Source: Karalla daura
Taxonomy: Eukaryota; Chordata; Actinopteri; Chaetodontiformes; Leiognathidae
DNA: 64,000 nucleotides
Assembly: GCA_029224185.1 (NCBI GenBank)
Contig: CM055188.1
Location: 1,427,001-1,491,000 of the forward strand
Direction of reading: 5' to 3'
Under the pieces are notes generated by a model. That model worked only from the letters and a program-made list of their open reading frames with translations, had not been told where the DNA came from and did not search any database. Below are positions 6,933 through 20,059 of the stretch, in pieces (position 1 is the stretch's first letter; each line of letters starts with the position of its first letter). The translations under genes were made by a program, and so were the position numbers.

Positions 6933-9471
6933 GCGAAATTTCGGTCGAGCGTATCTCGAGAACCGCTGATCGCAGACACACAAACGATACATCAAAACGT
7001 GCGGCTCGGCCCCGGCACGTGTGCTTTCCTTCGACCCCGACAAAATTCCAGTTTTTGGCCCCGCCAGGGGCCAAAAACTGGCAAAAATCAGTTAATTGGC
7101 CGCTGTGGCCAAACCATCCAGATTCTGGACAAGTTAAAAAGAAGAATTGTTCGGGACGCTCTCCCGCACGCGTTGGTATGTAGCAGCCTAAAAATTGACA
7201 AAGATTGACGAAAAAATAACACTTTTTCGCCAAAAAGTGCTCAGAAAGAGCAAAAAATCCCATAAGAAATGAATGGGAAAAACCACAAATTTCAAAAAAT
7301 CGCCCTCAAACAAACATTCGCTGCCAAGTCATACGTTGTCGTACAAAATTCGTTCAAACTTCAAAACGTAGGAAAACTTGTCGTCTCTGCCCGTACCCGA
7401 AAGCGTGTTGATACCTTGTATCGCTTTTCATCCAGACCGTCTCAAAAACACGTGGGTTTGGCGTTTTTTGAAAAGTTAGAGTGGGGAGAGACCAACTGTC
7501 AGAGTGCGGGATGACTGAAAAATCACCTCTCATTTTGCTCTTTTCACGCTGCTCCCGGCCAAACCGTAAGCAGTAGACAAATTCTTTTTTCCACTTTTGT
7601 AGGCAAATTTGTGCTCTCTCGTGCGATGCCGGCCATAAACCTGAGCGCTTTGTAAAATTTAAACGGCGAGCCTCAGAGTCAGGCCAGCGCAGCCTCTTCT
7701 CTCCATAAGGCCCCATTCATTTTCCAACCACTGCGATCAAAGTTAAACTTTACACTTCTACTCGCGACTATGGCCTCAGTTTTCATAGTAGACACACCAA
7801 ATCGCATCAGGGCGTTCCTGAGTCTGTCCCCTGCGTGACGGTGTGTCTACATTGCAGATAGGTGCAAGCGTTGTCTCCCTAGAGCCAAATGTTTAGCACT
7901 TGGGCAATTTCGCTTTTTCCCATAAGAATGAATGGGGAAATCGGAACGCCTCAAACAAAAATGCACTACGTCGCCATACTTTGAGGTAGAAACTTCATTT
8001 TAATTTCAAAAATTCAAGAAACTTGTGGTCTGTCTATGTACCGACTTTCGTGTTGATAGCTTGTACCGTTTTTCACCAGCACTTTGTCAAACACACTTTG
8101 GTCAAAATGACACCAACCAAGGGTCTGCAGACTGTCGCCGTCGTCATGGCAACCGCAACTTTATATGGGGCCCTTATGGAAAAAAACCTTTAAATCGCGA
8201 CTGTCTGCAAACGATCCAGATTCTGGACAAGTTGAATAGAAGATTTGTTCGGGACGCTCTCCCGCACACGTTGGTGTATAACAATCCGAAATCGGACAAA
8301 GATTGACGAAAAAATAACACTTTTTGGCTAAAAAGTTTTCCGAGGGAGCAAAAAATCCCATAAGAAATGAATGGGAAAATCCAGAAAATTCAAAAAAACA
8401 CCCTCAAACAAACATTCGCTGTAAAGCCGTGCGTTGATGTAGAAACTTCATTCAAACTTCAAAACGCTGGAAAACTTGTGGTCTCTGCCCGTACCCGACA
8501 GCGTGTTGATGCCTTGTATGGTTTTTCATCCAGGCCCTCTCAAAAACACGTGGGTTTGGCGTTTTCGATGCAGCTCGAGTGGGGAGAGACCAACTGTCAA
8601 TTTGTGATCGCTGAAGAATCACCTCTCATTTTGCTCTTTTCACGCTGCTCCCGGCCAAACCGTAAGCAGTAGACAAATTCTTTTTTCCAGTTTTGTAGGC
8701 AAATTTGTGCTCTCTCGGGCGATGCCGGCCATAAACCTGAGCGCTTTGTAAAATTTAAACGGCGAGCCTCAGAGTCAGGCCAGCGCAGCCTCTTCTCTCC
8801 ATAAGCCCCCATTCATTTTCCGACCACTGCGATCAAAGTTAAACTTTACACTTCTACTCGTGACTGTGGCCTCAGTTTTCATAGTAGACACACCAAATCG
8901 CATCAGGGCGTTCCTGAGACTGTCCCCTGCGTGACGGTGTGTTTGTATTGCAGATAGGTGCAAGTGTTGTCTCCCTAGAGCCAAATGTTTAGCACTTGGG
9001 CAATTTCGCTTTTTCCCATAAGAATGAATGGGGAAATCGGAACGCCTCAAACAAAAATGCACTACGTCGCCATACTTTGAGGTAGAAACTTCATTTTAAT
9101 TTTAAAAATTCAAGAAACTTGTGGTCTGTCTGTGTACCGGGTTTCATGTCGATAGCTTGTATTGTTTTTCACCAGCACCTTCTCAAAGCTCATTTGGTGA
9201 ATTCCCTGCTACTCTCTCTCCCCTGCTGACAGTGTCCTGCTGGAGCAGGCTGACTGATGACCTCATGCAGACACACAAACACTTCAGCCACACTCACACA
9301 CACACTCGGTCTCTCTCATACATGCATGTTAATACAAAGTTATGGCTGAAAAGAGCAATTCTCCTTCGGCTCTGGCGGGGGTGTGGGGGGGGGGTTGGGG
9401 CAGCTAGTGACTCTATGGTGGGCACAGGTTTCGGAGCACTCTCGAAATTTCAGCGCGCTGGAATTTTCTAG
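6932..9471 (+). repeat. Array unit U2 (A+B, full tail)
   Basis: Its hairpin is at 7048-7081 with loop GCCA. Block B carries a distinctive set of variants: GACACCAACCAAGG near 8109, TCCGAGGGAGC near 8339 and CAAAAAAACACCC near 8392. U7, U8, U20 and U23, the short-tail class, carry the same set. U2 keeps the full tail, so it resembles the form from which the short class arose. Confidence 0.92.
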
Positions 9472-9490
9472 TTATTATTATTATTATTAT

Positions 9491-12400
9491 AGCGAAATTT
9501 CGGTCGAGCGTATCTCGAGAACCGCTGATCGCAGACACACAAACCATACATCAAAACGTGCGGCTCGGCCCGGGCAAGTGTGCTTTCCTTCGACCCCGAC
9601 AAAATTCCAGTTTTTGGCCCCGCCAGGGGCCAAAAACTGGCAAAAATCAGTTAATTGGCCGCTGTGGCCAAACCATCCAGATTCTGGACAAGTTAAAAAG
9701 AAGAATTGTTCGGGACGCTCTCCCGCACGCGTTGGTATATAGCAGCCTAAAAATTGACAAAGATTGACGAAAAAATAACACTTTTTAGCCAAAAAGTGCT
9801 CAGAAAGAGCAAAAAATCCCATAAGAAATGAATGGGAAAAACCAGAAAATTCAAAAAATCGCCCTCAAACAAACATTCACTGCCAAGCCATACGTTGTCG
9901 TAGAAACTTCGTTCAAACTTCAAAACGCAGGAAAACTTGTCGTCTCTGCCCGTACCCGGCAGCGTGTTGATATCTTGTGTCGTTTTTCATCCAGTCCGTC
10001 TCAAAAACACGTTGGTTTGGCGTTTTTTGAAAAGTTAGAGTGGGGAGAGACCAACTGTCAGAGTGCGGGATGACTGAAAAATCACCTCTCATTTTGCTCT
10101 TTTCACGCTGCTCCCGGCCAAACCGTAAGCAGTAGACAAATTCTTTTTTCCAGTTTTGTAGGCAAATTTGTGCTCTCTCGTGCGATGCCGGCCATAAACC
10201 TGAGCGCTTTGTAAAATTTAAACGCCGAGCCTCAGAGTCAGGCCAGCGCAGCCTCTTCTCTCCATAAGGCCCCATTCATTTTCCGATCACTGCGATCAAA
10301 GTTAAACTTTACACTTCTACTCGCGACTGTGGCCTCAGTTTTCATAGTAGACACACCAAATCGCATCAGGGCGTTCCTGAGACTGTCCCCTGCGTGACAG
10401 TGTGTTCGAATTGTAGATAGGTGCAAGCGTTGTCTCCCGAGAGCCAAATGTTTAGCACTTGGGCAATTTCGCTTTTTCCCATAAGAATGAATGGGGAAAT
10501 CGGAACGCCTCAAACAAAAATGCACTACGTCGCCATACTTTGAGGTAGAAACTTCATTTTAATTTCAAAAATTCAAGAAACTTGTGGTCTGTCTATGTAC
10601 CGACTTTCGTGTTGATAGCTTGTACCGTTTTTCACCAGCACTTTGTCAAACACACTTTGGTCAAAATGACACAGACCAAGGGTCTGCAGACTGTCGCCGT
10701 CGTCATGGCAACCGCAGCTTTATATGGGGCCCTTATGGAAAAAAACCTTTAAATCGCGACTGTGGGCAAACGATCCAGATTCTGGACAAGTTGAATAGAA
10801 GATTTGTTCGGGACACTCTCCCGCACGCGTTGGTGTATAACAATCCGAAATCGGACAAAGATTGACGAAAAAATAACACTTTTTGGCTAAAAAGTTTTCC
10901 GAAGGAGCAAAAAATCCCATAAGAAATGAATGGGAAAATCCAGAAAATTCAAAAAATCACCCTCAAACAAACATTCGCTGTAAAGCCGTGCGTTGATGTA
11001 GAAACTTCATTCAAACTCTAAAACGCAGGAAAACTTGTGGTCTCTGCCCGTACCCGACAGCATGTCAATGCCTTGTATGGTTTTTCATCCAGGCCCTCTC
11101 AAAAACACGTGGGTTTGGCGTTTTCGATGCAGCTCGAGTGGGGAGAGACCAACTGTCAATTTGGGATCGCTGAAGAATCACCTCTCATTTTGCTCTTTTC
11201 ACGCTGCTCCCGGCCAAACCGTAAGCAGTAGACAAATTATTTTTTCCACTTTTGTAGGCAAATTTGTGCTCTCTCGTGCCATGCCGGCCATAAACCTGAG
11301 CGCTTTGTAAAATTTAAACGGCGAACCTCAGAGTCAGGCCAGCGCAGCCTCTTCTCTCCATAAGCCCCCATTCATTTTCCAACCGCTGCGATCAAAGTTA
11401 AACTTTACACTTCTACTCGTGACTGTGGCCTCAGTTTTCATCATACACACACCAAATCGCATCAGGGCGTTCCTCAGACTGTCCCCTGCGTGACGGTGTG
11501 TTCGTATTGCAGATAGGTGCAAGTGTTGTCTCCCTAGAGCCAAATGTTTAGCACTTGGGCAATTTCGCTTTTTCCCATAAGAATGAATGGGGAAATCGGA
11601 ACGCCTCAAACAAAAATGCACTACGTCGCCATACTTTGAGGTAGAAACTTCATTTTAATTTCAAAATTTCAAGAAACTTGTGGTCTGTCTATGTACCGAC
11701 TTTCGTGTTGATAGCTTGTACCGTTTTTCACCAGCACTTTGTCAAACACACTTTGGTCAAAATGACACAGACCAAGGGTCTGCAGACTGTCGCCGTCGTC
11801 ATGGCAACCGCAGCTTTGTATGGGGCCCTTATGGAAAAAAACCTTTAAATCGCGACTGTCGGCAAACGATCCAGATTCTGGACAAGTTGAATAGAAGATT
11901 TGTTCGGGACGCTCTCCCGCACGCGTTGGTGTACAACAATCCGAAATCGGACAAAGATTGACGAAAAAATAACACTTTTTGGCTAAAAAGTTTTCCGAAG
12001 GAGCAAAAAATCCCATAAGAAATGAATGGGAAAATCCAGAAAATTCAAAAAATCACCCTCAAACAAACATTCGCTGTAAAGCCGTGCGTTGATGCAGAAA
12101 CTTCATTCAAACTCCAAAACGCAGGAAAACTTGTGGTCTCTGGCTGTACCCGACAGCATGTCGATACCTTGTATGGTTTTTCATCCAGGCCCTCTCAAAA
12201 ACACGTGGGTTTGGCGTTTTCGATGCAGCTCGAGTGGGGAGAGACCAACTGTCAATTTGGGATCGCTGAAGAATCACCTCTCATTCTGCTCTTTTCATGC
12301 TGCTCCCGGCCAAACCGTAAGCAGTAGACAAATTCTTTTTTCCACTTTTGTAGGCAAATTTGTGCTCTCTCGTGCGATGCCGGCCATAAACCTGAGCGCT

Positions 12401-13126
12401 TTGTAAAATTTAAACGGCGAGCCTCAGAGTCAGGCCAGCGCAGCCTCTTCTCTCCATAAGGCCCCATTCATTTTCCAACCACTGCGATCAAAGTTAAACT
12501 TTACACTTCTACTCGCGACTGTGGCCTCAGTTTTCATAGTAGACACACCAAATCGCATCAGGGCATTCCTCAGACTGTCCCCTGCGTGACGGTGTGTTTG
12601 TATTGCAGATAGGTGCAAGCGTTGTCTCCCGAGAGCCAAATGTTTAGCACTTGGGCAATTTCGCTTTTTCCCATAAGAATGAATGGGGAAATCGGAACGC
12701 CTCAAACAAAAATGCGCTACGTCGCCATACTTTGAGGTAGACACTTCATTTCAATTTTAAAAATTCAAGAAACTTGTGGTCTGTCTGTGTACCGAGTTTC
12801 ATGTCGATAGCTTGTATCGTTTTTCACCAGCACCTTCTCAAAGCTCGTTTGGTGAATTCCCTGCTACTCTCTCTCCCCTGCTGACAGTGTCCTGCTGGCG
12901 CAGGCTGACTGATGACCTCATACAGACACACAAACACTTCAGGCAAATCACACACACACTCGGTCTCTCTCACACATGCATGTTCATACAAAGTTATGGC
13001 CGAAAAGAGCAATTCTCCTTCGGCTCTGGCAGGGGTGCGGGGGGGGGGGTTGGGGCAGCTAGTGACTCGATGGTGGGCACAGGTTTCGGAGCACTCTCGA
13101 AATTTCAGCGTGCTGGAATTTTCTAG
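9491..13126 (+). repeat. Array unit U3 (A+B+B)
   Basis: 3636 bp, with block B present twice (CCCATAAG P-motifs about 1096 bp apart). The two B copies differ at many sites. The first shares GGGACACTCTCCCGC (near 10810) with U24; the second shares GTTGATGCAGAAAC and TCTGGCTGTACC with both B copies of U9. The extra block was therefore probably gained by exchange with a different copy, not by fresh duplication in place. Preceded only by an ATT tract. Confidence 0.92.
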
Positions 13127-13128
13127 TT

Positions 13129-13175
13129 AGTGCTCCGAAAGGGAGCACTATTACTCTCCACCGTGTTTATTCTTC

Positions 13176-13206
<31 letters not shown>
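13129..13206 (+). repeat. Single minisatellite monomer plus TTA tract before U4
   Basis: One CCGAAAGGG-type monomer followed by TTCTTCTTATTATT and about nine TTA repeats. Confidence 0.92.
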
Positions 13207-13207
<1 letters not shown>

Positions 13208-15748
13208 GCGAAATTTCGGTCGAGCGTATCTCGAGAACCGCTGATCGCAGACACACAAACCATACATCAAAACGTGCGGCTCGGCCCCGGCAAGTGTGCT
13301 TTCCTTCGACCCCGACAAAATTCCAGTTTTTGGCCCCGCTAGGGGCCAAAAACTGGCAAAATTCAGTTAATTGGCCGCTGTGGCCAAACCATCCAGATTC
13401 TGGACAAGTTAAAAAGAAGAATTGTTCGGGACGCTCTCCCGCACGCGTTGGTATATAGCAGCCTAAAAATTGACAAAGATTGACGAAAAAATAACACTTT
13501 TTAGCCAAAAAGTGCTCAGAAAGAGCAAAAAATCCCATAAGAAATGAATGGGAAAAACCACAAATTTCAAAAAATCGCCCTCAAACAAACATTCGCTGCC
13601 AAGTCATACGTTGTCGTACAAAATTCGTTCAAACTTCAAAACGTAGGAAAACTTGTCGTCTCTGCCCGTACCCGACAGCGTGTTGATACCTTGTGTCGCT
13701 TTTCATCCAGACCGTCTCAAAAACACGTGGGTTTGCCGTTTTTTGAAAAGTTAGAGTGGGGAGAGACCAACTGTCAGAGTGCGGGATGACTGAAAAATCA
13801 CCTCTCATTTTGCTCTTTTCACGCTGCTCCCGGCCAAACCGTAAGCAGTAGACAAATTCTTTTTTCCAGTTTTGTAGGCAAATTTGTGCTCTCTCGTGCG
13901 ATGCCGGCCATAAACCTGAGCGCTTTGTAAAATTTAAACGGCGAGCCTCAGAGTCAGGCCAGCGCAGCCTCTTCTCTCCATAAGGCCCCATTCATTTTCC
14001 AACCACTGCGATCAAAGTTAAACTTTACACTTCTACTCGCGACTGTGGCCTCAGTTTTCATCATACACACACCAAATCGCATCAGGGCGTTCCTGAGACT
14101 GTCCCCTGCGTGACGGTGTGTTCATATTGCAGATAGGTGCAAGTGTTGTCTCCTTAGAGCCAAATGTTTAGCACTTGAGCAATTTCGCTTTTTCCCATAA
14201 GAATGAATGGGAAAATCGGAACGCCTCAAGCAAAAATGCGCTATGTCGCCATGCTTTGAGGTAGAAACTTCATTTTAATTTCAAAAATTCAAGAAACTTG
14301 TGGTCTGTCTATGTACCGACTTTCTTGTTGATAGCTTGTACCGTTTTTCACCAGCACCTTCTCAAACACACTTTGGTCAAAATGACACAGACCAAGTGTC
14401 TGCAGACAGTCACCGTCGTCATGGCAACCGCTGCTTTATATGGGGCCCTTATGGAAAAAAACATTTAAATCGCGACTGTGGGCAAACGATCCAGATTCTG
14501 GACAAGTTGAATAGAAGATTTGTTCGGGACGCTCTCCCGCACGCGTTGGTGTATAACAATCTGAAATCGGACAAAGATTGACGAAAAAATAACACTTTTT
14601 GGCTAAAAAGTTTTCCAAAGGAGCAAAAAATCCCATAAGAAATGAATGGGAAAATCCAGAAAATTCAAAAGATCACCCTCAAACAAACATTCGCTGTAAA
14701 GCCGTGCGTTGATGTAGAAACTTCATTCAAACTCTAAAACGCTGGAAAACTTGTGGTCTCTGCCCGTACCCGACAGCGTGTCGATACCTTGTATGGTTTT
14801 TCATCCAGGCCCTCTCAAAAACACGTGGGTTTGGCGTTTTCGATGCAGCTCGAGTGGGGAGAGACCAACTGTCAATTTGGGATCGCGGAAGAATCACCTC
14901 TCATTTTGCTCTTTTCACGCTGCTCCCGGCCAAACCGTAAGCAGTAGACAAATTCTTTTTTCCACTTTTGTAGGCAAATTTGTGCTCTCTCGTGCGATGC
15001 CGGCCATAAAACTGAGGGCTTTGTAAAATTTAAACGGCGAGCCTCAGAGTCAGGCCAGCGCAGCCTCTTCTCTCCATAAGGCCCCATTCATTTTCCAACC
15101 ACTGCGATCAAAGTTAAACTTTACACTTCTACTCGCGACTGTGGCCTCAGTTTTCATAGTAGACACACCAAATCGCATCAGGGCGTTCCTCAGACTGTCC
15201 CCTGCGTGACGGTGTGTTCGTATTGCAGATAGGTGCAAGCGTTGTCTCCCTAGAGCCAAATGTTTAGCACTTGGGCAATTTCGCTTTTTCCCATAAGAAT
15301 GAATGGGGAAATCGGAACTCCTCAAACAAAAATGCGCTACGTCGCCATACTTTGAGGTAGAAACTTCATTTTAATTTCAAAAATTCAAGAAACTTGTGGT
15401 CTGTCTGTGTACCGGGTTTCATGTCAATAGCTTGTATCTTTTTTCACCAGCACCTTCTCAAAGCTCATTTGGTGAATTCCCTGCTACTCTCTCTCCGCTG
15501 CTGACAGTGTCCTGCTGGAGCAGGCTGACTGATGACCTCATACAGACACACAAACACTTCAGGCACACTCACACACACACTCGGTCTCTCTCACACATGC
15601 ATGTTAATACAAAGCTATGGCCGAAAAGAGCAATTCTCCTTCGGCTCTGGTGGGGGGGAGGGGGGGGGGGGTTGGGGCAGCTAGTGACTCGATGGTGGGC
15701 ACAGGTTTCGGAGCACTCTCGAAATTTCAGCGCGCTGGAATTTTCTAG
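13207..15748 (+). repeat. Array unit U4 (A+B, full tail)
   Basis: Hairpin loop is GCTA (near 13338), shared only with U12. The block A P-segment has GTACAAAATTCGTTC where many copies have GTAGAAACTTCGTTC, a variant also seen in U2, U6, U7, U15, U16, U19, U22 and U25. Confidence 0.92.
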
Positions 15749-15767
15749 TTATTATTATTATTATTAT

Positions 15768-18327
15768 AGCGAAATTTCGGTCGAGCGTATCTCGAGAACC
15801 GCTGATCGCAGACACACAAACCATACATCAAAACGTGCGGCTCGGCCCCGGCAAGTGTGCTTTCCTTCGACCCTGACAAAATTCCAGTTTTTGGCCCCGC
15901 CAGGGGCCAAAAACTGGCAAAAATCAGTTAATTGGCCGCTGTGGCCAAACCATCCAGATTCTGGACAAGTTAAAAAGAAGAATTGTTCGGGACGCTCTCC
16001 CGCACGCGTTGGTATATAGCAGCCTAAAAATTGACAAAGATTGACGAAAAAATAACACTTTTTAGCCAAAAAGTGCTCAGAAAGAGCAAAAAATCCCATA
16101 AGAAATGAATGGGAAAAACCACAAATTTCAAAAAATCGCCCTCAAACAAACATTCGCTGCCAAGCCATACGTTGTCGTAGAAACTTCGTTCAAACTTCAA
16201 AACGCAGGAAAACTTGTCGTCTCTGCCCGTACCCGACAGCGTGTTGATACCTTGTGTCGTTTTTCATCCAGGCCGTCTCAAAAACACGTGGGTTTGGCGT
16301 TTTTTGAAAAGTTAGAGTGGGGAGAGACCAACTGTCAGAGTGCGGGATGACTGAAAAATCACCTCTCATTTTGCTCTTTTCACGCTGCTCCCGGCCAAAC
16401 CGTAAGCAGTAGACAAATTCTTTTTTCCAGTTTTGTTGGCAAATTTGTGCTCTCTCGTGCGATGCCGGCCATAAACCTGAGCGCTTTGTAAAATTTAAAC
16501 GGCGAGCCTCAGAGTCAGGCCAGCGCAGCCTCTTCTCTCCATAAGCCCCCATTCATTTTCCAACCACTTCGATCAAAGTTGAACTTTACACTTCTACTCG
16601 CGACTGTGGCCTCAGTTTTCATAGTAGACACACCAAATCGCATCAGGGCATTCCTCAGACTGTCCCCTGCGTGACGGTGTGTTTGTATTGCAGATAGGTG
16701 CAAGCGTTGTCTCCCTAGAGCCAAATGTTTAGCACTTGGGCAATTTCGCTTTTTCCCATAAGAATGAATGGGGAAATCGGAACGCCTCAAACAAAAATGC
16801 GCTACGTCGCCATACTTTGAGGTAGAAACTTCATTTCAATTTTAAAAATTCAAGAAACTTGTGGTGTGTCTGTGTACCGAGTTTCATGTCGATAGCTTGT
16901 ATCGTTTTTCACCAGCACCTTCTCAAACACACTTTGGTCAAAATGACACAGACCAAGGGTCTGCAGACAGTCACCGTCGTCATGGCAACCGCTGCTTTAT
17001 ATGGGGCCCTTATGGAAAAAAACCTTTAAATCGCGACTGTGGGCAAACGATCCAGATTCTGGACAAGTTGAATAGAAGATTTGTTCGGGACGCTCTCCCG
17101 CACGCGTTGGTGTATAACAATCCGAAATCGGACAAAGATTGACGAAAAAATAACACTTTTTGGCTAAAAAGTTTTCCGAAGGAGCAAAAAATCCCATAAG
17201 AAATGAATGGGAAAATCCAGAAAATTCAAAAAATCACTCTCAAACAAACATTCGCTGTAAAGCCGTGCGTTGATGTAGAAACTTCATTCAAACTCTAAAA
17301 CGCTGGAAAACTTGTGGTCTCTGCCCGTACCCGACAGCGTGTCGATACCTTGTATGGTTTTTCATCCAGGCCCTCTCAAAAACACGTGGGTTTGGCGTTT
17401 TCGATGCAGCTCGAGTGGGGAGAGACCAACTGTGAATTTGGGATCGCTGAAGAATCACTTCTCATTTTGCTCTTTTCACGCTGCTCCCGGCCAAACCGTA
17501 AGCAGTAGACAAATTCTTTTTTCCACTTTTGTAGGCAAATTTGTGCTCTCTCGTGCGATGCTGGCCATAAACCTGAGCGCTTTGTAAAATTTAAACGGCG
17601 AACCTCAGAGTCAGGCCAGCGCAGCCTCTTCTCTCCATAAGGCCCCATTCATTTTCCAACCACTGCGATCAAAGTTAAACTTTACACTTCTACTCGCGAC
17701 TGTGGCCTCAGTTTTCATAGTAGACACACCAAATCGCATCAGGGCGTTCCTCAGACTGTCCCCTGCGTGATGGTGTGTTCGAATTGCAGATAGGTGCAAG
17801 CGGTGTCTCCCTAGAGCCATATGTTTAGCACTTGGCCAATTTCGCTTTTTCCCATAAGAATGAATGGGGAAATCGGAACGCCTCAAACAAAAATGCGCTA
17901 CGTCGCCATACTTTGAGGTAGAAACTTCATTTTAATTTCAAAAATTCAAGAAACTTGTGGTCTGTCAGTGTACCGGGTTTCATGTCGATAGCTTGTATCG
18001 TTTTTCACCAGCACCTTCTCAAAGCTCATTTGGTGAATTCCCTGCTACTCTCTCTCCTCTGCTGACAGTGTCCTGCTGGAGCAGGCTGACTGATGACCTC
18101 ATACAGACACACAAACACTTCAGGCACACTCACACACACACTCGGTCTGTCTCACACATGCATGTTAATACAAAGTTATGGCCGAAAAGAGCAATTCTCC
18201 TTCGGCTCTGGCTGGGGGAGGGGAGGGGGGGGGGGGGGGGGGGGGGGGGGCTGGGGCAGCTAGCGACTCGATGGTGGGCACAGGTTTCGGAGCACTCTCG
18301 AAATTTCAGCGCGCTGGAATTTTCTAG
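15768..18327 (+). repeat. Array unit U5 (A+B, full tail)
   Basis: 2560 bp, the longest of the A+B class because of its expanded G-tract (see 18225-18250). Preceded by an ATT tract only. The 207-codon frame at 15396-16019 crosses the U4 tail, the ATT tract and the U5 head, so it is a junction artefact. Confidence 0.92.
18225..18250 (+). other. Uninterrupted run of 26 G
   Basis: The longest G homopolymer in the window, within the tail G-tract of U5 and preceded by GGGGGAGGGGA. The same tract in other copies is much shorter or split by T or A. On the G-rich strand it could form a G-quadruplex. Homopolymers of this length are also prone to sequencing and assembly error. Confidence 0.8.
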
Positions 18328-18329
18328 TT

Positions 18330-18462
18330 AGTGCTCCGAAAGGGAGCACTATTACTCTCCACCGTGTTTATTCTTCTTCTTATTATTAGTGCTCCGAAAG
18401 GGAGCACTATTACTCTCCACCGTGTTTATTCTTCTTCTTATTATTATTATTATTATTATTAT
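18330..18462 (+). repeat. Minisatellite cluster before U6, 2 monomers
   Basis: Monomers at 18330 and 18388, both CCGAAAGGG type, then a TTA run. Confidence 0.92.
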
Positions 18463-19924
18463 AGCGAAATTTCGGTCGAGCGTATCTCGAGAACCGCTGA
18501 TCGCAGACACACAAACCATACATCAAAACGTGCGGCTCGGCCCCGGCAAGTGTGCTTTCCTTCGACCCCGACAAAATTCCAGTTTTTGGCCCCGCCAGGG
18601 GCCAAAAACTGGCAAAAATCAGTTAATTGGCCGCTGTGGCCAAACCATCCAGATTCTGGACAAGTTAAAAAGAAGAATTGTTCGGGACGCTCTCCCGCAC
18701 GCGTTGGTATATAGCAGCCTAAAAATTGACAAAGATTGACGAAAAAATAACACTTTTTAGCCAAAAAGTGCTCAGAAAGAGCAAAAAATCCCATAAGAAA
18801 TGAATGGGAAAAACCACAAATTTCAAAAAATCGCCCTCAAACAAACATTCGCTGCCAAGTCATACGTTGTCGTACAAAATTCGTTCAAACTTCAAAACGT
18901 AGGAAAACTTGTCGTCTCTGCCCGTACCCGACAGCGTGTTGATACCTTGTGTCGCTTTTCATCCAGACCGTCTCAAAAACACGTGGGTTTGGCGTTTTTT
19001 GAAAAGTTAGAGTGGGGAGAGACCAACTGTCAGAGTGCGGGATGACTGAAAAATCACCTCTCATTTTGCTCTTTTCACGCTGCTCCCGGCCAAACCGTAA
19101 GCAGTAGACAAATTCTTTTTTCCAGTTTTGTAGGCAAATTTGTGCTCTCTCGTGCGATGCCGGCCATAAACCTGAGCGCTTTGTAAAATTTAAACGGCGA
19201 GCCTCAGAGTCAGGCCAGCGCAGCCTCTTCTCTCCATAAGCCCCCATTCATTTTCCAACCACTGCGATCAAAGTTAAACTTTACACTTCTACTCGCGACT
19301 GTGGCCTCAGTTTTCATAGTAGACACACCAAATCGCATCAGGGCGTTCCTCAGACTGTCCCCTGCGTGACGGTGTGTTCGAATTGCAGATAGGTGCAAGC
19401 GGTGTCTCCCTAGAGCCATATGTTTAGCACTTGGCCAATTTCGCTTTTTCCCATAAGAATGAATGGGGAAATCGGAACGCCTCAAACAAAAATGCGCTAC
19501 GTCGCCATACTTTGAGGTAGAAACTTCATTTTAATTTCAAAAATTCAAGAAACTTGTGGTCTGTCAGTGTACCGGGTTTCATGTCGATAGCTTGTATCGT
19601 TTTTCACGAGCACCTTCTCAAAGCTCATTTGGTGAATTCCCTGCTACTCTCTCTCCTCTGCTGACAGTGTCCTGCTGGAGCAGGCTGACTGATGACCTCA
19701 TACAGACACACAAACACTTCAGGCACACTCACACACACACTCGGTCTGTCTCACACATGCATGTTAATACAAAGTTATGGCCGAAAAGAGCAATTCTCCT
19801 TCGGCTCTGGCTGGGGGAGGGGAGGGGGGGGTGGGGGGGGGGGGGGGCTGGGGCAGCTAGCGACTCGATGGTGGGCACAGGTTTCGGAGCACTCTCGAAA
19901 TTTCAGCGCGCTGGAATTTTCTAG
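18463..19924 (+). repeat. Array unit U6 (A only)
   Basis: 1462 bp. Block A runs directly into the tail at CACCTTCTCAAAGCTC, so block B is absent. Its tail G-tract (about 19813-19847) is long and close in pattern to that of U5. The tail junctions and two-monomer clusters after U5 and U6 are also nearly alike, suggesting a local copy event. Confidence 0.92.
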
Positions 19925-19926
19925 TT

Positions 19927-20059
19927 AGTGCTCCGAAAGGGAGCACTATTACTCTCCACCGTGTTTATTCTTCTTCTTATTATTAGTGCTCCGAAAGGGA
20001 GCACTATTACTCTCCACCGTGTTTATTCTTCTTATTATTATTATTATTATTATTATTAT
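19927..20059 (+). repeat. Minisatellite cluster before U7, 2 monomers
   Basis: Monomers at 19927 and 19985, CCGAAAGGG type, almost identical to the cluster before U6. Confidence 0.92.

Noticed and set aside
15396..16019. 207-codon protein-coding gene
   Set aside because: The frame crosses a CA tract, a poly-G run, an ATT microsatellite and a unit junction. Its long form exists only where the tract lengths keep the frame open.
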